From: Aeolococcus sp035552595 | GTDB lineage: Bacteria > Chloroflexota > Dormibacteria > Aeolococcales > Aeolococcaceae | Length of the DNA stretch: 39,089 bases | Reading direction: 5' to 3' | Assembly: GCA_035552595.1 (NCBI GenBank) | Contig: DASZKZ010000029.1 | Coordinates: 1-39,089 of the forward strand | Shown: positions 1-7,941 of the stretch, piece after piece | Numbering within the stretch: the first letter of the stretch is position 1 | Layout of the letters: every line of letters starts with the position of its first letter | Notes under the pieces: model-generated | What the model saw: only the letters and a program-made list of their open reading frames with translations | What the model was told of the DNA's origin: nothing | The model's database searches: none | Translations under genes and position numbers: made by a program

Positions 1-83
1 TCGACGTCGTCCTTGCTGAGCTTTCCCTTGCCCGAGAAGCGCTTGAAGACGTCGCCGAGGCGATCGGAGAGAGAGTCGAACAT
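1..83 (-). CDS. ffh: Signal recognition particle GTPase Ffh, N-terminal fragment
   Basis: Only the first 27 or so codons are inside the window; the gene runs off the left edge. The visible residues (MFDSLSDRLGDVFKRFSGKG...) match the start of the N domain of Ffh, the SRP54 homologue that binds 4.5S RNA and signal sequences of nascent membrane proteins and docks on FtsY. The ATG overlaps the stop of ylxM by one base (TGATG), so the two are translationally coupled. The order ftsY-ylxM-ffh is the classical one, which supports the call although the GTPase motifs lie outside the window. Confidence 0.85.
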   Translation of the reverse strand, partial: MFDSLSDRLGDVFKRFSGKGKLSKDDV

Positions 84-565
84 CAGGCGGTTCGCCGGAT
101 GCGGGGCGGGCGGCCGGCGGGCGACATCTCCGCGGCGCTCAGAGGCTTCGCTGGCGTTAGCGTCGCTCCGAACTCGCCACCGGCGAGTCCTCCACTCCTT
201 CGCCCGACTGCAGAATTCGCTCTGCGAAGACCTCGCCCGCCGGCCGCCTTCCATCCCAGGATCGAGAGGCGATTGTGCAACTCGTCCTCCATTGCGTCGC
301 GGCGGTCCAGCTCCGCTGCCAGTCCCAGACGCTCCTCGAAGTGCTCGAGCTGAGCGACAGCGCGCCGGACCAGGTCGTGAGCACCACTGCGGGTGCATCT
401 CAGATGCTCGGCGAGCTCGGTGATCGACCAGTCCTCATCGAGGTGAAGCCGGCAGGCCTCACGCTGATGGTCGGTCAGGACGCCGCCGTAGACATCCAGA
501 AGACGCTGGCGGCGGCCAGGGCCGTCGGGGCGAGAGGCAGGCGAGTCGGAGTGTGTCAAGGGCAA
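83..565 (-). CDS. ylxM: YlxM-family helix-turn-helix protein with a repeat-derived C-terminal tail
   Basis: Small DNA-binding-like protein of the YlxM/p13 family, usually found next to ffh and linked to the SRP pathway by position. Residues about 20-100 carry the family pattern: RLLDVYGGVLTDHQREA, then an acidic stretch, then SITELAEHLRCTRSGAHDLVRRA (sigma-like HTH) and a helix ending near HNRLSIL. Typical members stop there at 100-110 residues. Here about 55 more residues follow (W105 onward), encoded by repeat copy 101-254 read in antisense, ending at the TGATG junction with ffh. The start is uncertain: no ATG or GTG lies at a sensible place, so TTG at 565 is proposed, with a TACGAT box 9 nt upstream; TTG at 559 is an alternative. 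The family call is firm; start and tail are less so. Confidence 0.75.
   Translation of the reverse strand: MPLTHSDSPASRPDGPGRRQRLLDVYGGVLTDHQREACRLHLDEDWSITELAEHLRCTRSGAHDLVRRAVAQLEHFEERLGLAAELDRRDAMEDELHNRLSILGWKAAGGRGLRRANSAVGRRSGGLAGGEFGATLTPAKPLSAAEMSPAGRPPRIRRTA
101..254 (+). repeat. MITE-like inverted-repeat element, copy 1 (inside 3' end of ylxM)
   Basis: About 154 bp bounded by GCGGGGCGGG and CCTTCCAT. It has perfect 16-bp terminal inverted arms, GGCGGCCGGCGGGCGA at 109-124 and its complement at 233-248. It shares the blocks GCGGCGCTCAGAGGCTTCGC and GACTGCAGAATTCGC with copy 2 at 679-793, which is in the opposite orientation. Copy 1 has about 37 extra bases in the centre. It carries no gene of its own, but its antisense strand encodes the last third of YlxM. 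No clear target-site duplication is visible. Confidence 0.8.
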
Positions 566-678
566 GGCCTTGACATCGTAACAGAGCGCCGTGTACCGCG
601 ATCGAGGCACAGGCCGAGCGGGGGACGCCGCATGCCGGCGCCACCGATGGCTGAGCCGAGCCGACCACGAGAACTTCC

Positions 679-793
679 ATGGAAGGAGGCCGGCTGGGGA
701 CGTCTCCGCAGAAGCGAATTCTGCAGTCCAGCGACGCCCCGCCCGCGAAGCCTCTGAGCGCCGCAGATGTCCCCGCCCGGCCTCCCGCCCCGC
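679..793 (-). repeat. MITE-like inverted-repeat element, copy 2 (ftsY-ylxM spacer)
   Basis: About 115 bp, the reverse orientation of copy 1 and internally shorter. Its arms, GGAGGCCGGCTGGGGAC at 685-701 and the near complement at 769-785, match at 15 of 17 positions. The bounds ATGGAAGG and GCGGGGCGGG are the same as in copy 1. It fills most of the 819-to-565 spacer between ftsY and ylxM. Once transcribed in the operon, it could fold into a long hairpin or pair with copy 1 around the ylxM message. Confidence 0.8.
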
Positions 794-818
794 GTACGGG
801 GCATCCCTGCCCGCCGGG

Positions 819-1787
819 CTACGTCGCCGTCGGCACCTCGAGCACCCCGGCGAACAGCGCATCGAGGTACGCGACCGGGTCGAAGACATTGAGGTCGTCG
901 ATCCCCTCCCCCATGCCGACCAGCTTGACGGGCACGTCGAGCTCGGCCTCGATGGCCAGGATGGTGCCCCCGCGCGAGGTGCCGTCGAGCTTGGTGAGCA
1001 CGATGCCGGTGAGCTTCATGGCCTCGTGGAAGGCGTGCGCCTGGGCCCCGGCGTTCATGCCGGTGGGGGCCTCGATGACCAGCAGGGTCTCGTGCGGCGC
1101 CCCGGGGACGGCGCGCTCGATGACCCGGCGCACCTTCTCCAGCTCGGCCATGAGGTTGCTCTTGGTGTGGAGGCGTCCCGCGGTGTCGACCAGGACCACG
1201 TCGGCACCGCGGGCCTGGGCGGCCCGGATGGCGTCGAAGACCACCGCACCGGGGTCGGCCCCGGGCTGATGGGCGACGACCTCGGTGCCGCTGCGGTCGG
1301 CCCACAGGCGCATCTGGTCGATGGCCGCCGCCCGGAAGGTGTCGGCCGCCGCCACCAGTGGCGTCAGGCCCTCACCACGGAGGCGGTGCGCGAACTTGCC
1401 CAGCGTCGTCGTCTTGCCGCTGCCGTTGACCCCGACCGCCACCACCACGCTGGGGTGGCCGTCGAGATGGAGGGCGCGGTCGCGCGCTGTCAGCAGCGTC
1501 AGCATCTCCGCCTTGAGCGCCCCCAGCGCCTCCTCCGCGGTGGCGATGCGCTCCAGCCGCACCCGTTCGCGCAGAGAGGCCACCAGGCCCTCGGCCACTC
1601 CCATCCCGGCGTCGGCGCCGACCAGGATCTCGAGGAGGTCGTCGTAGAAGTCGTCATCGAGGTCACGGCGGAGGAGGACCGCGTCGCGAACCTGCTCGCT
1701 GAACGCCAGCGAAGCACGGTCCATCTTCCGCGACATCCGCTTCCACCAGGCCTCGCGGTGGGCGCGGGACACCACCTCGCTGCTCAC
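819..1787 (-). CDS. ftsY: Signal recognition particle receptor FtsY
   Basis: SRP receptor GTPase (322 aa) that brings ribosome-nascent chain-SRP complexes to the membrane. The N domain spans about residues 20-100. The G domain shows GVNGSGKTTT (119-128), the ADTFRAAA segment (148-155), DTAGR (201-205), TKLDGTSRGG (265-274) and GMGE (291-294). The acidic A domain seen in E. coli is absent, as in many Gram-positive-type FtsY. The usual DATTGQNA motif reads EAPTGMNA (239-246), an uncommon variant. The ATG lies 10 nt after the smc stop, so smc and ftsY are co-transcribed. The 250-bp stretch after ftsY holds the repeat copy at 679-793. Confidence 0.95.
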   Translation of the reverse strand: MSSEVVSRAHREAWWKRMSRKMDRASLAFSEQVRDAVLLRRDLDDDFYDDLLEILVGADAGMGVAEGLVASLRERVRLERIATAEEALGALKAEMLTLLTARDRALHLDGHPSVVVAVGVNGSGKTTTLGKFAHRLRGEGLTPLVAAADTFRAAAIDQMRLWADRSGTEVVAHQPGADPGAVVFDAIRAAQARGADVVLVDTAGRLHTKSNLMAELEKVRRVIERAVPGAPHETLLVIEAPTGMNAGAQAHAFHEAMKLTGIVLTKLDGTSRGGTILAIEAELDVPVKLVGMGEGIDDLNVFDPVAYLDALFAGVLEVPTAT

Positions 1788-1797
1788 GGACGCACGC

Positions 1798-4700
1798 TCA
1801 GACCGCGGCGCTGATGGTCGACTGGCGCAGCCCGACGACGTTGCCCTCGGGTACCGCCTCGCCCGCCTCGGCGTCGAAGCGCACGCTGATCACCGAGCTG
1901 ACCCCGTCGCCGTCGCTGGTCACGCCATGGAGCCCGTCGGCCGCGGCCATGGTGATGTGGTTGTGGGTCACCATGATGAACTGCTGGCTGCCCGCCAGCC
2001 GCTTGAGCAGCCTGGTGAAACGGAGCACGTTGCTGTCGTCGAGAGGGGCGTCGACCTCGTCGAACACGTAGAAGGGCGAGGGATTCACCTGCTGAAGAGC
2101 GAGGATCACCGCCAGGGCTGTGAGCGCACGCTCGCCGCCGCTGAAGAGGCTGAGGGGCTGGAGGCGCTTGCCGGGAGGCTGGGCGAGGATCTCCACACCC
2201 GCGCGCGGCGGGTTCCGGTGGGAATCGTCAGCCGCCAGCTCGAGGTCAGGCTCCTCGCGCCGTAGCGTGGCCCGGCCGCCGGGGAAGAGCTCGGCGAAGA
2301 GGTCGTGGAAATGCACGGAGACGGCACCGAAGACGGCTTCGAAGCGGCTGTCGATGGCCCCCGTCAGGCGCGCCGCCATGCTGCGGATGTCGGCGCAGGC
2401 GGCGCCGAGGTCGTCGCGGCCGGCGCGGAGGACTCCGACGCGGGCGGCCAGGCGCTCGTGCTGTTCGGGAGCGAGGGCGTTGACCGGCCCCAGGGCGGCG
2501 ACGCGACGCTCGAGGCGGACGATCTCGCGTTCGGCCCGGTCGGCGTCCCCGGCCTGGGGCTCGGGGCCCTCGTCCTCATCGTCGTCGCGAACCACGTCGG
2601 CCAGCTCGGCGACCCGCTCGGCGGCGGCGGCCACCTCAGCGTCGGCCGCCGCGCGTTCGTCCTGGGCGCGGGCCAGCACCACCGCGACCTCGCTGCGCTC
2701 GGCGTCGAGCGCCGCCACGGCCCGTTCCGTCTGGGCGAGGTCGGGCGCGGTGGTGGACAGCTCGTCGAGCGCCTCGGTCACCTCGCCGGCGCTCCGTTCC
2801 ACCGCGGTTCGCGCGGCCCGGCCGCGGGCCAGGCCGACCAGCACATCGAGCTCCGCGCTGAGCACGCGCAGCTCCGCGACGGAGCAGCGCGATCCGACGA
2901 TCTCAGCGGCTGCCCGGAGGGTGTCGAGCCGGCGCGCGCGCTCGCCGGCCTCTGCGGCCAGCCTGCCCGCCTCGAGCTCAGCGGCCCGCAGCGCGACGGC
3001 CGCCGCGCCGGCGTCCGACCGGGCCCCGGCCAGCGTCCGTCGCGCCGCCTCGGCGGCGCCGCGCGACTCTTCGAGCCGCTGCTGCGCATCTCTCAGGCGC
3101 GATTCGGTCGCCCCGTCCGCGCCTGCCAGCGACTCCCGCTCGTGGTCGTGGGCGCCCAGCTCGGCGCGGGCCCCCTCGAGGCGGACGCGCTCCCCGTCGA
3201 GCGCATCCACCGCGGCCGCAGCCAGGGCGGCGGTTTCGGCCGTCTCGATGCGCGCCGCCTGGAGCCGTTCGGCGGCGAGCCGGCCGGCGCTCTCGGCTGA
3301 GGCCAGCTGGGTGGCGGCGGCGCCTCGTGCTGCCTCGGCATGGCGCTCCGCGGCGATCGCCTCCTCCGCTGCGGCGGCGGCGGCGCGTTCTTCGGCGGCC
3401 AGAACCAGGGTCCGTCCCGGCCGGCCTCCGCCACGGAGCCCGCCGGAGGTGAGGACGGTTCCGTTGGGGAGGACTGCCTGGCCGCCCCCCGCCACGACCG
3501 CCTGGGCCCGCTCGCGGTCGGCGACCAGCCAGGTGGTGGCCAGGCACGTGGCGAGGGCGGCTCCGGCGCCCGGCTGGGGGCGGACACAGAGAAGCGCGGC
3601 CCGGCAGCCGTCCTCGGCGGCCGGTGGCGCGGAGGCGCTGTCGCCCGCGGCGAGCAGCTCCTCGCGTGCCGTTCCAGTGTCCAGCAGAGCTGCGGCCGCG
3701 TCGAGGTCGCTGACGATCCAGGCGCCGAGGTGGGGCTCCAGTGCTGCCTCGATGGCCGGCCCGTCGGCGGGGTGGATGACGGCGAAGCAATCGAGCAGAC
3801 GGCGGGCCTGGAGATCCCCGGCGGCCACCGCATCGGCCACCGCCCCCCGGCCACCCAGGGCCCCCTCGACCTGGCCGCGGAGCACGGCCGCTCGCGCCAG
3901 CGCGCCGCGTGCCCGCTGGCGAGCCTCGTCGAGAGCATCCTGGGCCGCGGTGAGGATCTGCCTCGCCGTCCCCGCGGCCTCCTCGCCCGCGCTCACGGCG
4001 GCCGCGGCGTGGGCGGCGGCCGCGGCGGCCCGCTCCCGGCTCGAGGCCGCGCCGGCCACGGCCGCCTCGAGCGTGGCCACCTCCGCCGTGCTCCTCTCGA
4101 CGCGGTCGCGGAGCGAGGCGGCGGCGTCGGTGATGAGGCGCAGCTGGGTGGCGTTGCGGCGCAGCGCGGTGTCGGCCTCGACCCGCTCCTCCTCAGCCGC
4201 GCGCAGGACGGCCTCGCTGCCGGCCAGCTCAGCCTCGCTGCCCTCCAGCCGGGTGAGAGCCGCCCGATGGGCTGAGTCCGCCTCGTCTCGCTGCCGCGCC
4301 GCCGCCGCGGTGAGGCCGGCGCCGGCGGCCTCGCCGGCGAGCAGCGAGGACAGCTCCGCGCTCCGCTCCGTTCGCTCGGCGGCGGCGGTGCGCAGCTCGG
4401 CGGCGCCGACCGCCCGGGCCAGCACCGCGGCGCGGACGCGGTCGGTGCTGCGCTGCCGGTCTCCGGCCGCCCGCTCGGCGGAGAGCCGAGCCTGTTCGAG
4501 GCGGCGGGTGGCCTCCCGCTGGCCGGCTCGCTGCTCCTCGAGCCGGGTCCGGTGGCCAGTGAGCCGGGCAGAGAACGCCGCCTCGGCGGTGGCCGCGGCC
4601 TCGAGCCGCGACTGGGCGGCGTCGAGACGGCGGCGTGCCTGGCGGAGCTGGGCGCGTGCCGCCCGCCACGCCTCCCGGGCCAGCGATCCCCGGAGGCGGC

Positions 4701-5367
4701 CGAGCTGGTCGCTGAGCTCGCGCTGCTCGCGGGCGAGCTCGGCCTGCGTGGCCAGCTCGGCGAGCTGTGGCTCCGTCTCGGAGAGGAGGTCCTCGAAGCG
4801 CCGCAGCGTCACCTCGGCCTGCCCGACCCGGCCGAGGGCGTCCTCGCAGGCGGCGCGCAACGAGCGCACGCCCGCCGCCTGCTCCACCAGGGCCCTGCGC
4901 TGGGCGGGAGTGGCCTCGATGATGGCGTCGATGTCGTTCTGGGCCACCACCGCGTAGCCGCTCTGGGTGAGACCGGTGGTGCCCAGCACGCGTTCGATGT
5001 CGCGGAGCCGAACCCGGTCGCCGTTGAGCCGGAAGTCACTGTCACCGTGGCGCACCACCCGGCGGCTCACCGAGACCTCGATGTCGTCGACCGGCAATCG
5101 CCCGTCCTCGTTGTCGAGGATCAGCTCGACCTCCGCGAAGCCCATCCGGGCCCGGGAGTTGCCCCCCGAGTAGATGACCTCGTCCATGCGCGCGCCGCGC
5201 AGCTCGCGAGCATTGGTCTCGCCCAGCGCCCAGCGGATGGCGTCCACGAGGTTGCTCTTGCCGCTGCCGTTGGGGCCGACGATCGCCGTGATCCCCGGCT
5301 CCAGCCCCACCTCACTTCGCTTGGCGAACGTCTTGAACCCCGTGATGACGACGCGGCGAAGCCTCAT
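1798..5367 (-). CDS. smc: Chromosome partition/condensin ATPase SMC
   Basis: Full-length SMC (1189 aa) that dimerises and extrudes DNA loops with ScpAB. Walker A GPNGSGKSNLVDAIRWALGE lies at about 32-51, followed by a long Ala/Arg/Glu-rich coiled coil and the globular hinge near 500-640. A second coil follows, then the C-terminal head with signature LSLFSGGERALTALA and Walker B FYVFDEVDAPLDDSN. Length is typical. scpA and scpB are not nearby. The gene sits between rnc and ftsY, the common rnc-smc-ftsY order. The 79-bp leader after rnc contains a perfect palindrome, CAACATGTTG, at 5403-5412. Confidence 0.97.
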   Translation of the reverse strand: MRLRRVVITGFKTFAKRSEVGLEPGITAIVGPNGSGKSNLVDAIRWALGETNARELRGARMDEVIYSGGNSRARMGFAEVELILDNEDGRLPVDDIEVSVSRRVVRHGDSDFRLNGDRVRLRDIERVLGTTGLTQSGYAVVAQNDIDAIIEATPAQRRALVEQAAGVRSLRAACEDALGRVGQAEVTLRRFEDLLSETEPQLAELATQAELAREQRELSDQLGRLRGSLAREAWRAARAQLRQARRRLDAAQSRLEAAATAEAAFSARLTGHRTRLEEQRAGQREATRRLEQARLSAERAAGDRQRSTDRVRAAVLARAVGAAELRTAAAERTERSAELSSLLAGEAAGAGLTAAAARQRDEADSAHRAALTRLEGSEAELAGSEAVLRAAEEERVEADTALRRNATQLRLITDAAASLRDRVERSTAEVATLEAAVAGAASSRERAAAAAAHAAAAVSAGEEAAGTARQILTAAQDALDEARQRARGALARAAVLRGQVEGALGGRGAVADAVAAGDLQARRLLDCFAVIHPADGPAIEAALEPHLGAWIVSDLDAAAALLDTGTAREELLAAGDSASAPPAAEDGCRAALLCVRPQPGAGAALATCLATTWLVADRERAQAVVAGGGQAVLPNGTVLTSGGLRGGGRPGRTLVLAAEERAAAAAAEEAIAAERHAEAARGAAATQLASAESAGRLAAERLQAARIETAETAALAAAAVDALDGERVRLEGARAELGAHDHERESLAGADGATESRLRDAQQRLEESRGAAEAARRTLAGARSDAGAAAVALRAAELEAGRLAAEAGERARRLDTLRAAAEIVGSRCSVAELRVLSAELDVLVGLARGRAARTAVERSAGEVTEALDELSTTAPDLAQTERAVAALDAERSEVAVVLARAQDERAAADAEVAAAAERVAELADVVRDDDEDEGPEPQAGDADRAEREIVRLERRVAALGPVNALAPEQHERLAARVGVLRAGRDDLGAACADIRSMAARLTGAIDSRFEAVFGAVSVHFHDLFAELFPGGRATLRREEPDLELAADDSHRNPPRAGVEILAQPPGKRLQPLSLFSGGERALTALAVILALQQVNPSPFYVFDEVDAPLDDSNVLRFTRLLKRLAGSQQFIMVTHNHITMAAADGLHGVTSDGDGVSSVISVRFDAEAGEAVPEGNVVGLRQSTISAAV

Positions 5368-5446
5368 CCGGTCGATTCTCCGCGCCCGATGCCTCGCTCG
5401 TCAACATGTTGGGGTCCGGGGCGGCGGTGGCCACAACATCTGCCGC

Positions 5447-6622
5447 TCATGATGGCGCGCTCCCCCCGCGGGCCCCCCGTCCGCGCCCCCCGCGGTGGCC
5501 CCGCCGGGTGCGCTTGCGCTCGGCGGCCGGCGGCTCGGGGGTTGGCTCCGGTGCGGGCTCGTCGCGGCGGCTGCCCACGATGACGTCGGCGGCGGCGCGC
5601 AGGGCTGCCAGGAGCCCGCGCCGCGCCGGCTTGGGAGCCTCGGCGGCAGCGCCTGGGGGCGGGCTGGGACGGCGATCCCGCCCCGCCCCGGAGGTGGCCC
5701 CGCGGTCGGCGGCGACCGCGGCGACGCGGCGGCGCACCCTGGCCGGCTCGGCGGCGACCCCACGCGCGGCTTCACGAGCCGCCCCGGCGGCTCGAGCGGC
5801 GGCGTTGGCCGGGATCTTGCTGAAGCCGTCCAGAGCCGCCCGTGCGGCGGCCTGCTGCGCCGCCTGCTTGGTGGGCCCGCGGCCGGTGCCCACCACCTCG
5901 CCGCCGACCACCGCCTGGGCGGAGTAGGACCGGCGATGGCCGGGGCCGCCCTCGGCCACCACCCGGTACAGCGGCGGCAGTCCGGTGCGCTCCTGCGACA
6001 CCTCTTGGAGGCGGCCCTTGTGATTCTCGTCGGTCCAGTCTGCGAGATCGCCGATGTTCTGCAGGAAGACGCGGGTCGCTACCCGGTAGCCCTGGTCGAG
6101 GAAGATCGCGCCGGTCATGGCCTCGAAGGCGTTGGCGAGGAGCGATGGCAGCTTGCGGGCACCCGTCTTGGCCGCTCCCTTGCCGAGCAGCAGCGTCTCT
6201 CCGAGGTCGAGCTTCTCGCCCAGGCGCGCCAGGGAGACGGTGTTGACCAGGGCGGCCCGCAGCTGGGTGAGCTGGCCTTCGTCGTAGGTGGGAAAGCGTC
6301 GGAAGAGGTACTCGCCGACCACCAGCTCGAGAACCGCGTCGCCGAGGTACTCGAGGCGCTCGTTGTCGTGGCCGGGGCCGCTCGGCTCACCCCGCTCGTT
6401 GTTCCACGAGGCGTGGGTCATGGCCTCGCGGAGCAGCTCGAGGCGGCGAAAATGCACCCCGATACGCCGCTGGAGGGCCTCGAACCCGGCGATCTCGGCG
6501 TCCGAGAGACCGGCGAGCGGCGCCTCCACCAACGCCACCGGCTGATCGCGGTCGGGCTCGAGGCCGTCGACGGCCAGGGCCGGTGGCACGGTCGGTGGCG
6601 CGGTGAGCGGCGTCTGAGCCAA
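5447..6622 (-). CDS. rnc: Ribonuclease III with long basic C-terminal extension
   Basis: Double-strand-specific endonuclease for rRNA and mRNA processing. With the proposed TTG start (14 nt after acpP ends) it has 391 residues against a usual 220-250. The RNase III domain is about 45-190, with NERLEYLGDAVL (E88, D95) and ANAFEAMTGAIFLDQGY (E167). The position normally filled by the third acidic residue is N164, a variant I believe also occurs in other bacterial families. The dsRNA-binding domain is about 200-268. Residues 270-391 form a low-complexity Ala/Arg/Pro tail ending in RTRRGHRGGRGRGARGG, likely disordered and RNA-binding. No good Shine-Dalgarno site precedes the TTG, so the exact start is uncertain. 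Confidence 0.93.
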   Translation of the reverse strand: MAQTPLTAPPTVPPALAVDGLEPDRDQPVALVEAPLAGLSDAEIAGFEALQRRIGVHFRRLELLREAMTHASWNNERGEPSGPGHDNERLEYLGDAVLELVVGEYLFRRFPTYDEGQLTQLRAALVNTVSLARLGEKLDLGETLLLGKGAAKTGARKLPSLLANAFEAMTGAIFLDQGYRVATRVFLQNIGDLADWTDENHKGRLQEVSQERTGLPPLYRVVAEGGPGHRRSYSAQAVVGGEVVGTGRGPTKQAAQQAAARAALDGFSKIPANAAARAAGAAREAARGVAAEPARVRRRVAAVAADRGATSGAGRDRRPSPPPGAAAEAPKPARRGLLAALRAAADVIVGSRRDEPAPEPTPEPPAAERKRTRRGHRGGRGRGARGGSAPS

Positions 6623-6636
6623 CGCCGCGGAGGTGT

Positions 6637-6885
6637 CTAGGCCGTCGCCTCCACCTTTTCCTGGATGTACTCCCAGGCCTGGCCCACCGTCCCGATCTTC
6701 TCCGCGTCCTCGTCGGAGATCTGCATCTTGTACTCCTCCTCGAACGCCATGATCAGCTCGACGAGGTCCAGCGAGTCCGCGTTGAGGTCCTCGACGAACG
6801 ACGCCTCCGGGGTCACCTGATCCGGCTCGACGCCGAGCTGGCTGACGACGATCGTCTTGAAGCGATCGAAGCTGAGATCTGCCAT
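6637..6885 (-). CDS. acpP: Acyl carrier protein
   Basis: Acidic 82-residue carrier of growing fatty acyl chains. The phosphopantetheine attachment motif is NADSLDLVELIMAFEEEY, with Ser38 as the modified residue. An AAGGAA Shine-Dalgarno sequence lies 6-8 nt before the ATG, which fixes the start; in-frame codons upstream lack any family similarity. It lies downstream of fabD and fabG and upstream of rnc, as in many bacteria. The 303-bp stretch 6886-7188 before it holds only Pro/Ala/Arg-rich open frames without support. It probably carries a separate acpP promoter, because acpP must be made in large amounts. Confidence 0.96.
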   Translation of the reverse strand: MADLSFDRFKTIVVSQLGVEPDQVTPEASFVEDLNADSLDLVELIMAFEEEYKMQISDEDAEKIGTVGQAWEYIQEKVEATA

Positions 6886-7188
6886 CAATGGTTCCTTCTG
6901 TGGGCGGGGCGGGCTGGTCCGCCTCCTGATGTGCTGCAACGATAGCGTCGGAGCCCGGTGTGGGGGGCGTGAAGGCGAACCGACCCGAGGCACCGTCGAC
7001 CACGACGGGCGGAGACGGGCTCGCCGAGCCGGCGACGTCCGCGCCTGCCGACCCGCCGGCGGCGCCGCCAGCCCGTGGCCCCTGCCTCCGCCGGCGTGGC
7101 CGGCGCGGTGCGCTGGGGGGAGCCGGCTCCGCGGGCGGCGGCCCGGGCTCGGGAGGCGTTGCTGACACGGGTGTCTCCACGGTTCGGG
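6886..7188. other. 303-bp spacer between fabG and acpP, no supported gene
   Basis: A minus-strand frame opens with GTG at 7180, 8 nt after fabG ends, and stays open through acpP and rnc. Its composition is almost only Pro, Ala, Arg and Gly, and it resembles no known family; long open frames are expected by chance at this GC content. A TATCGT hexamer in the minus strand (about 50-60 nt before acpP) could be a weak -10 box, but no -35 partner is visible. Confidence 0.4.
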
Positions 7189-7941
7189 TCAGGCGGCCAG
7201 GCCGCCGTCCACGTGGAGGACGTGGCCGGTGATGTAGGCCGCTTCAGGAAGCGTGAGGAAGCGCACCGCCGCCGCCACCTCCGCGGCGGTGCCGAGGCGG
7301 CGCAGAGGGACCGCGGCGGCGGCGGCGGCGAGCGCGTCCGCCCCCAGCGCCGCCGTCATGTCGGTGGTGATGAAGCCGGGCGCGACGGCGTTGACGGTGA
7401 TCCCCCGCGACCCCACCTCGCGGGAGATCGCCTTGGTGAGGCCGATGAGTCCGGCCTTGGCGGCCGAATAGTTGGCCTGTCCGGGGTTGCCGGTGACCCC
7501 GGCGACGCTGGAGATGTTGACGATCCGCCCCTCGCGGCGCCGCAGCATCGGCCTCAGCGCCGCTCGGCAGACCCGGAAGGCCGCGCTCAGGTCGACCGCC
7601 AGGACAGCGTCCCAGTCGGCGTCGGTGATCCTCACCGCCAGATTGTCGCGGGTGATGCCGGCGTTGTTGACCACGATGTCGATGGCGCCGAGGTCGCTCA
7701 TGGTGCGGTCCACCAGGGCGGTGGCGGCGGCTGGATCCGTGAGGTCGGCGCCCAGGGTGGCCGCGCGCCCTCCCCCCTCGCGAATCAGAGCCGCGACCTC
7801 GTCCGCCCCGGCCGGATTGGCGCTGTAGCCGATCGCCACCGCCGCGCCGGCGTCGGCGAGAGCCAGCGCGCACGCCCGGCCGATGCCGGAGGAGGCGCCG
7901 GTGACCAGCGCCACCCTGCCGGCCAGGGGTTGAGCGTTCAC
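7189..7941 (-). CDS. fabG: 3-oxoacyl-[ACP] reductase FabG
   Basis: NADPH-dependent reductase of the fatty acid elongation cycle, a 250-residue short-chain dehydrogenase. It shows TGASSGIG (14-21), NNAG (92-95), the catalytic Ser near 145 in NISSVAG, Y158 and K162 in YSAAK, and the C-terminal ITGHVLHVDGG typical of FabG. The start is GTG at 7941, overlapping the fabD stop as GTGA. Neighbours fabD and acpP make the FabG role far more likely than another SDR function. Confidence 0.94.
   Translation of the reverse strand: MNAQPLAGRVALVTGASSGIGRACALALADAGAAVAIGYSANPAGADEVAALIREGGGRAATLGADLTDPAAATALVDRTMSDLGAIDIVVNNAGITRDNLAVRITDADWDAVLAVDLSAAFRVCRAALRPMLRRREGRIVNISSVAGVTGNPGQANYSAAKAGLIGLTKAISREVGSRGITVNAVAPGFITTDMTAALGADALAAAAAAVPLRRLGTAAEVAAAVRFLTLPEAAYITGHVLHVDGGLAA

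Noticed and set aside
101..793. CRISPR array or insertion sequence with transposase.
   Set aside because: Only two copies in opposite orientation, no regular spacers and no transposase reading frame.
2120..4957. Very long plus-strand open frame opposite smc, rich in Ser, Ala and Arg.
   Set aside because: It is the antisense of SMC coiled-coil codons; the minus-strand protein has all SMC motifs.
6623..7180. A minus-strand frame opening at GTG 7180 that runs without a stop through the acpP region into rnc, as if RNase III had a huge N-terminal extension.
   Set aside because: It crosses acpP in another frame, has only Pro/Ala/Arg/Gly composition, and matches no family. Long open frames are common by chance at this GC content.
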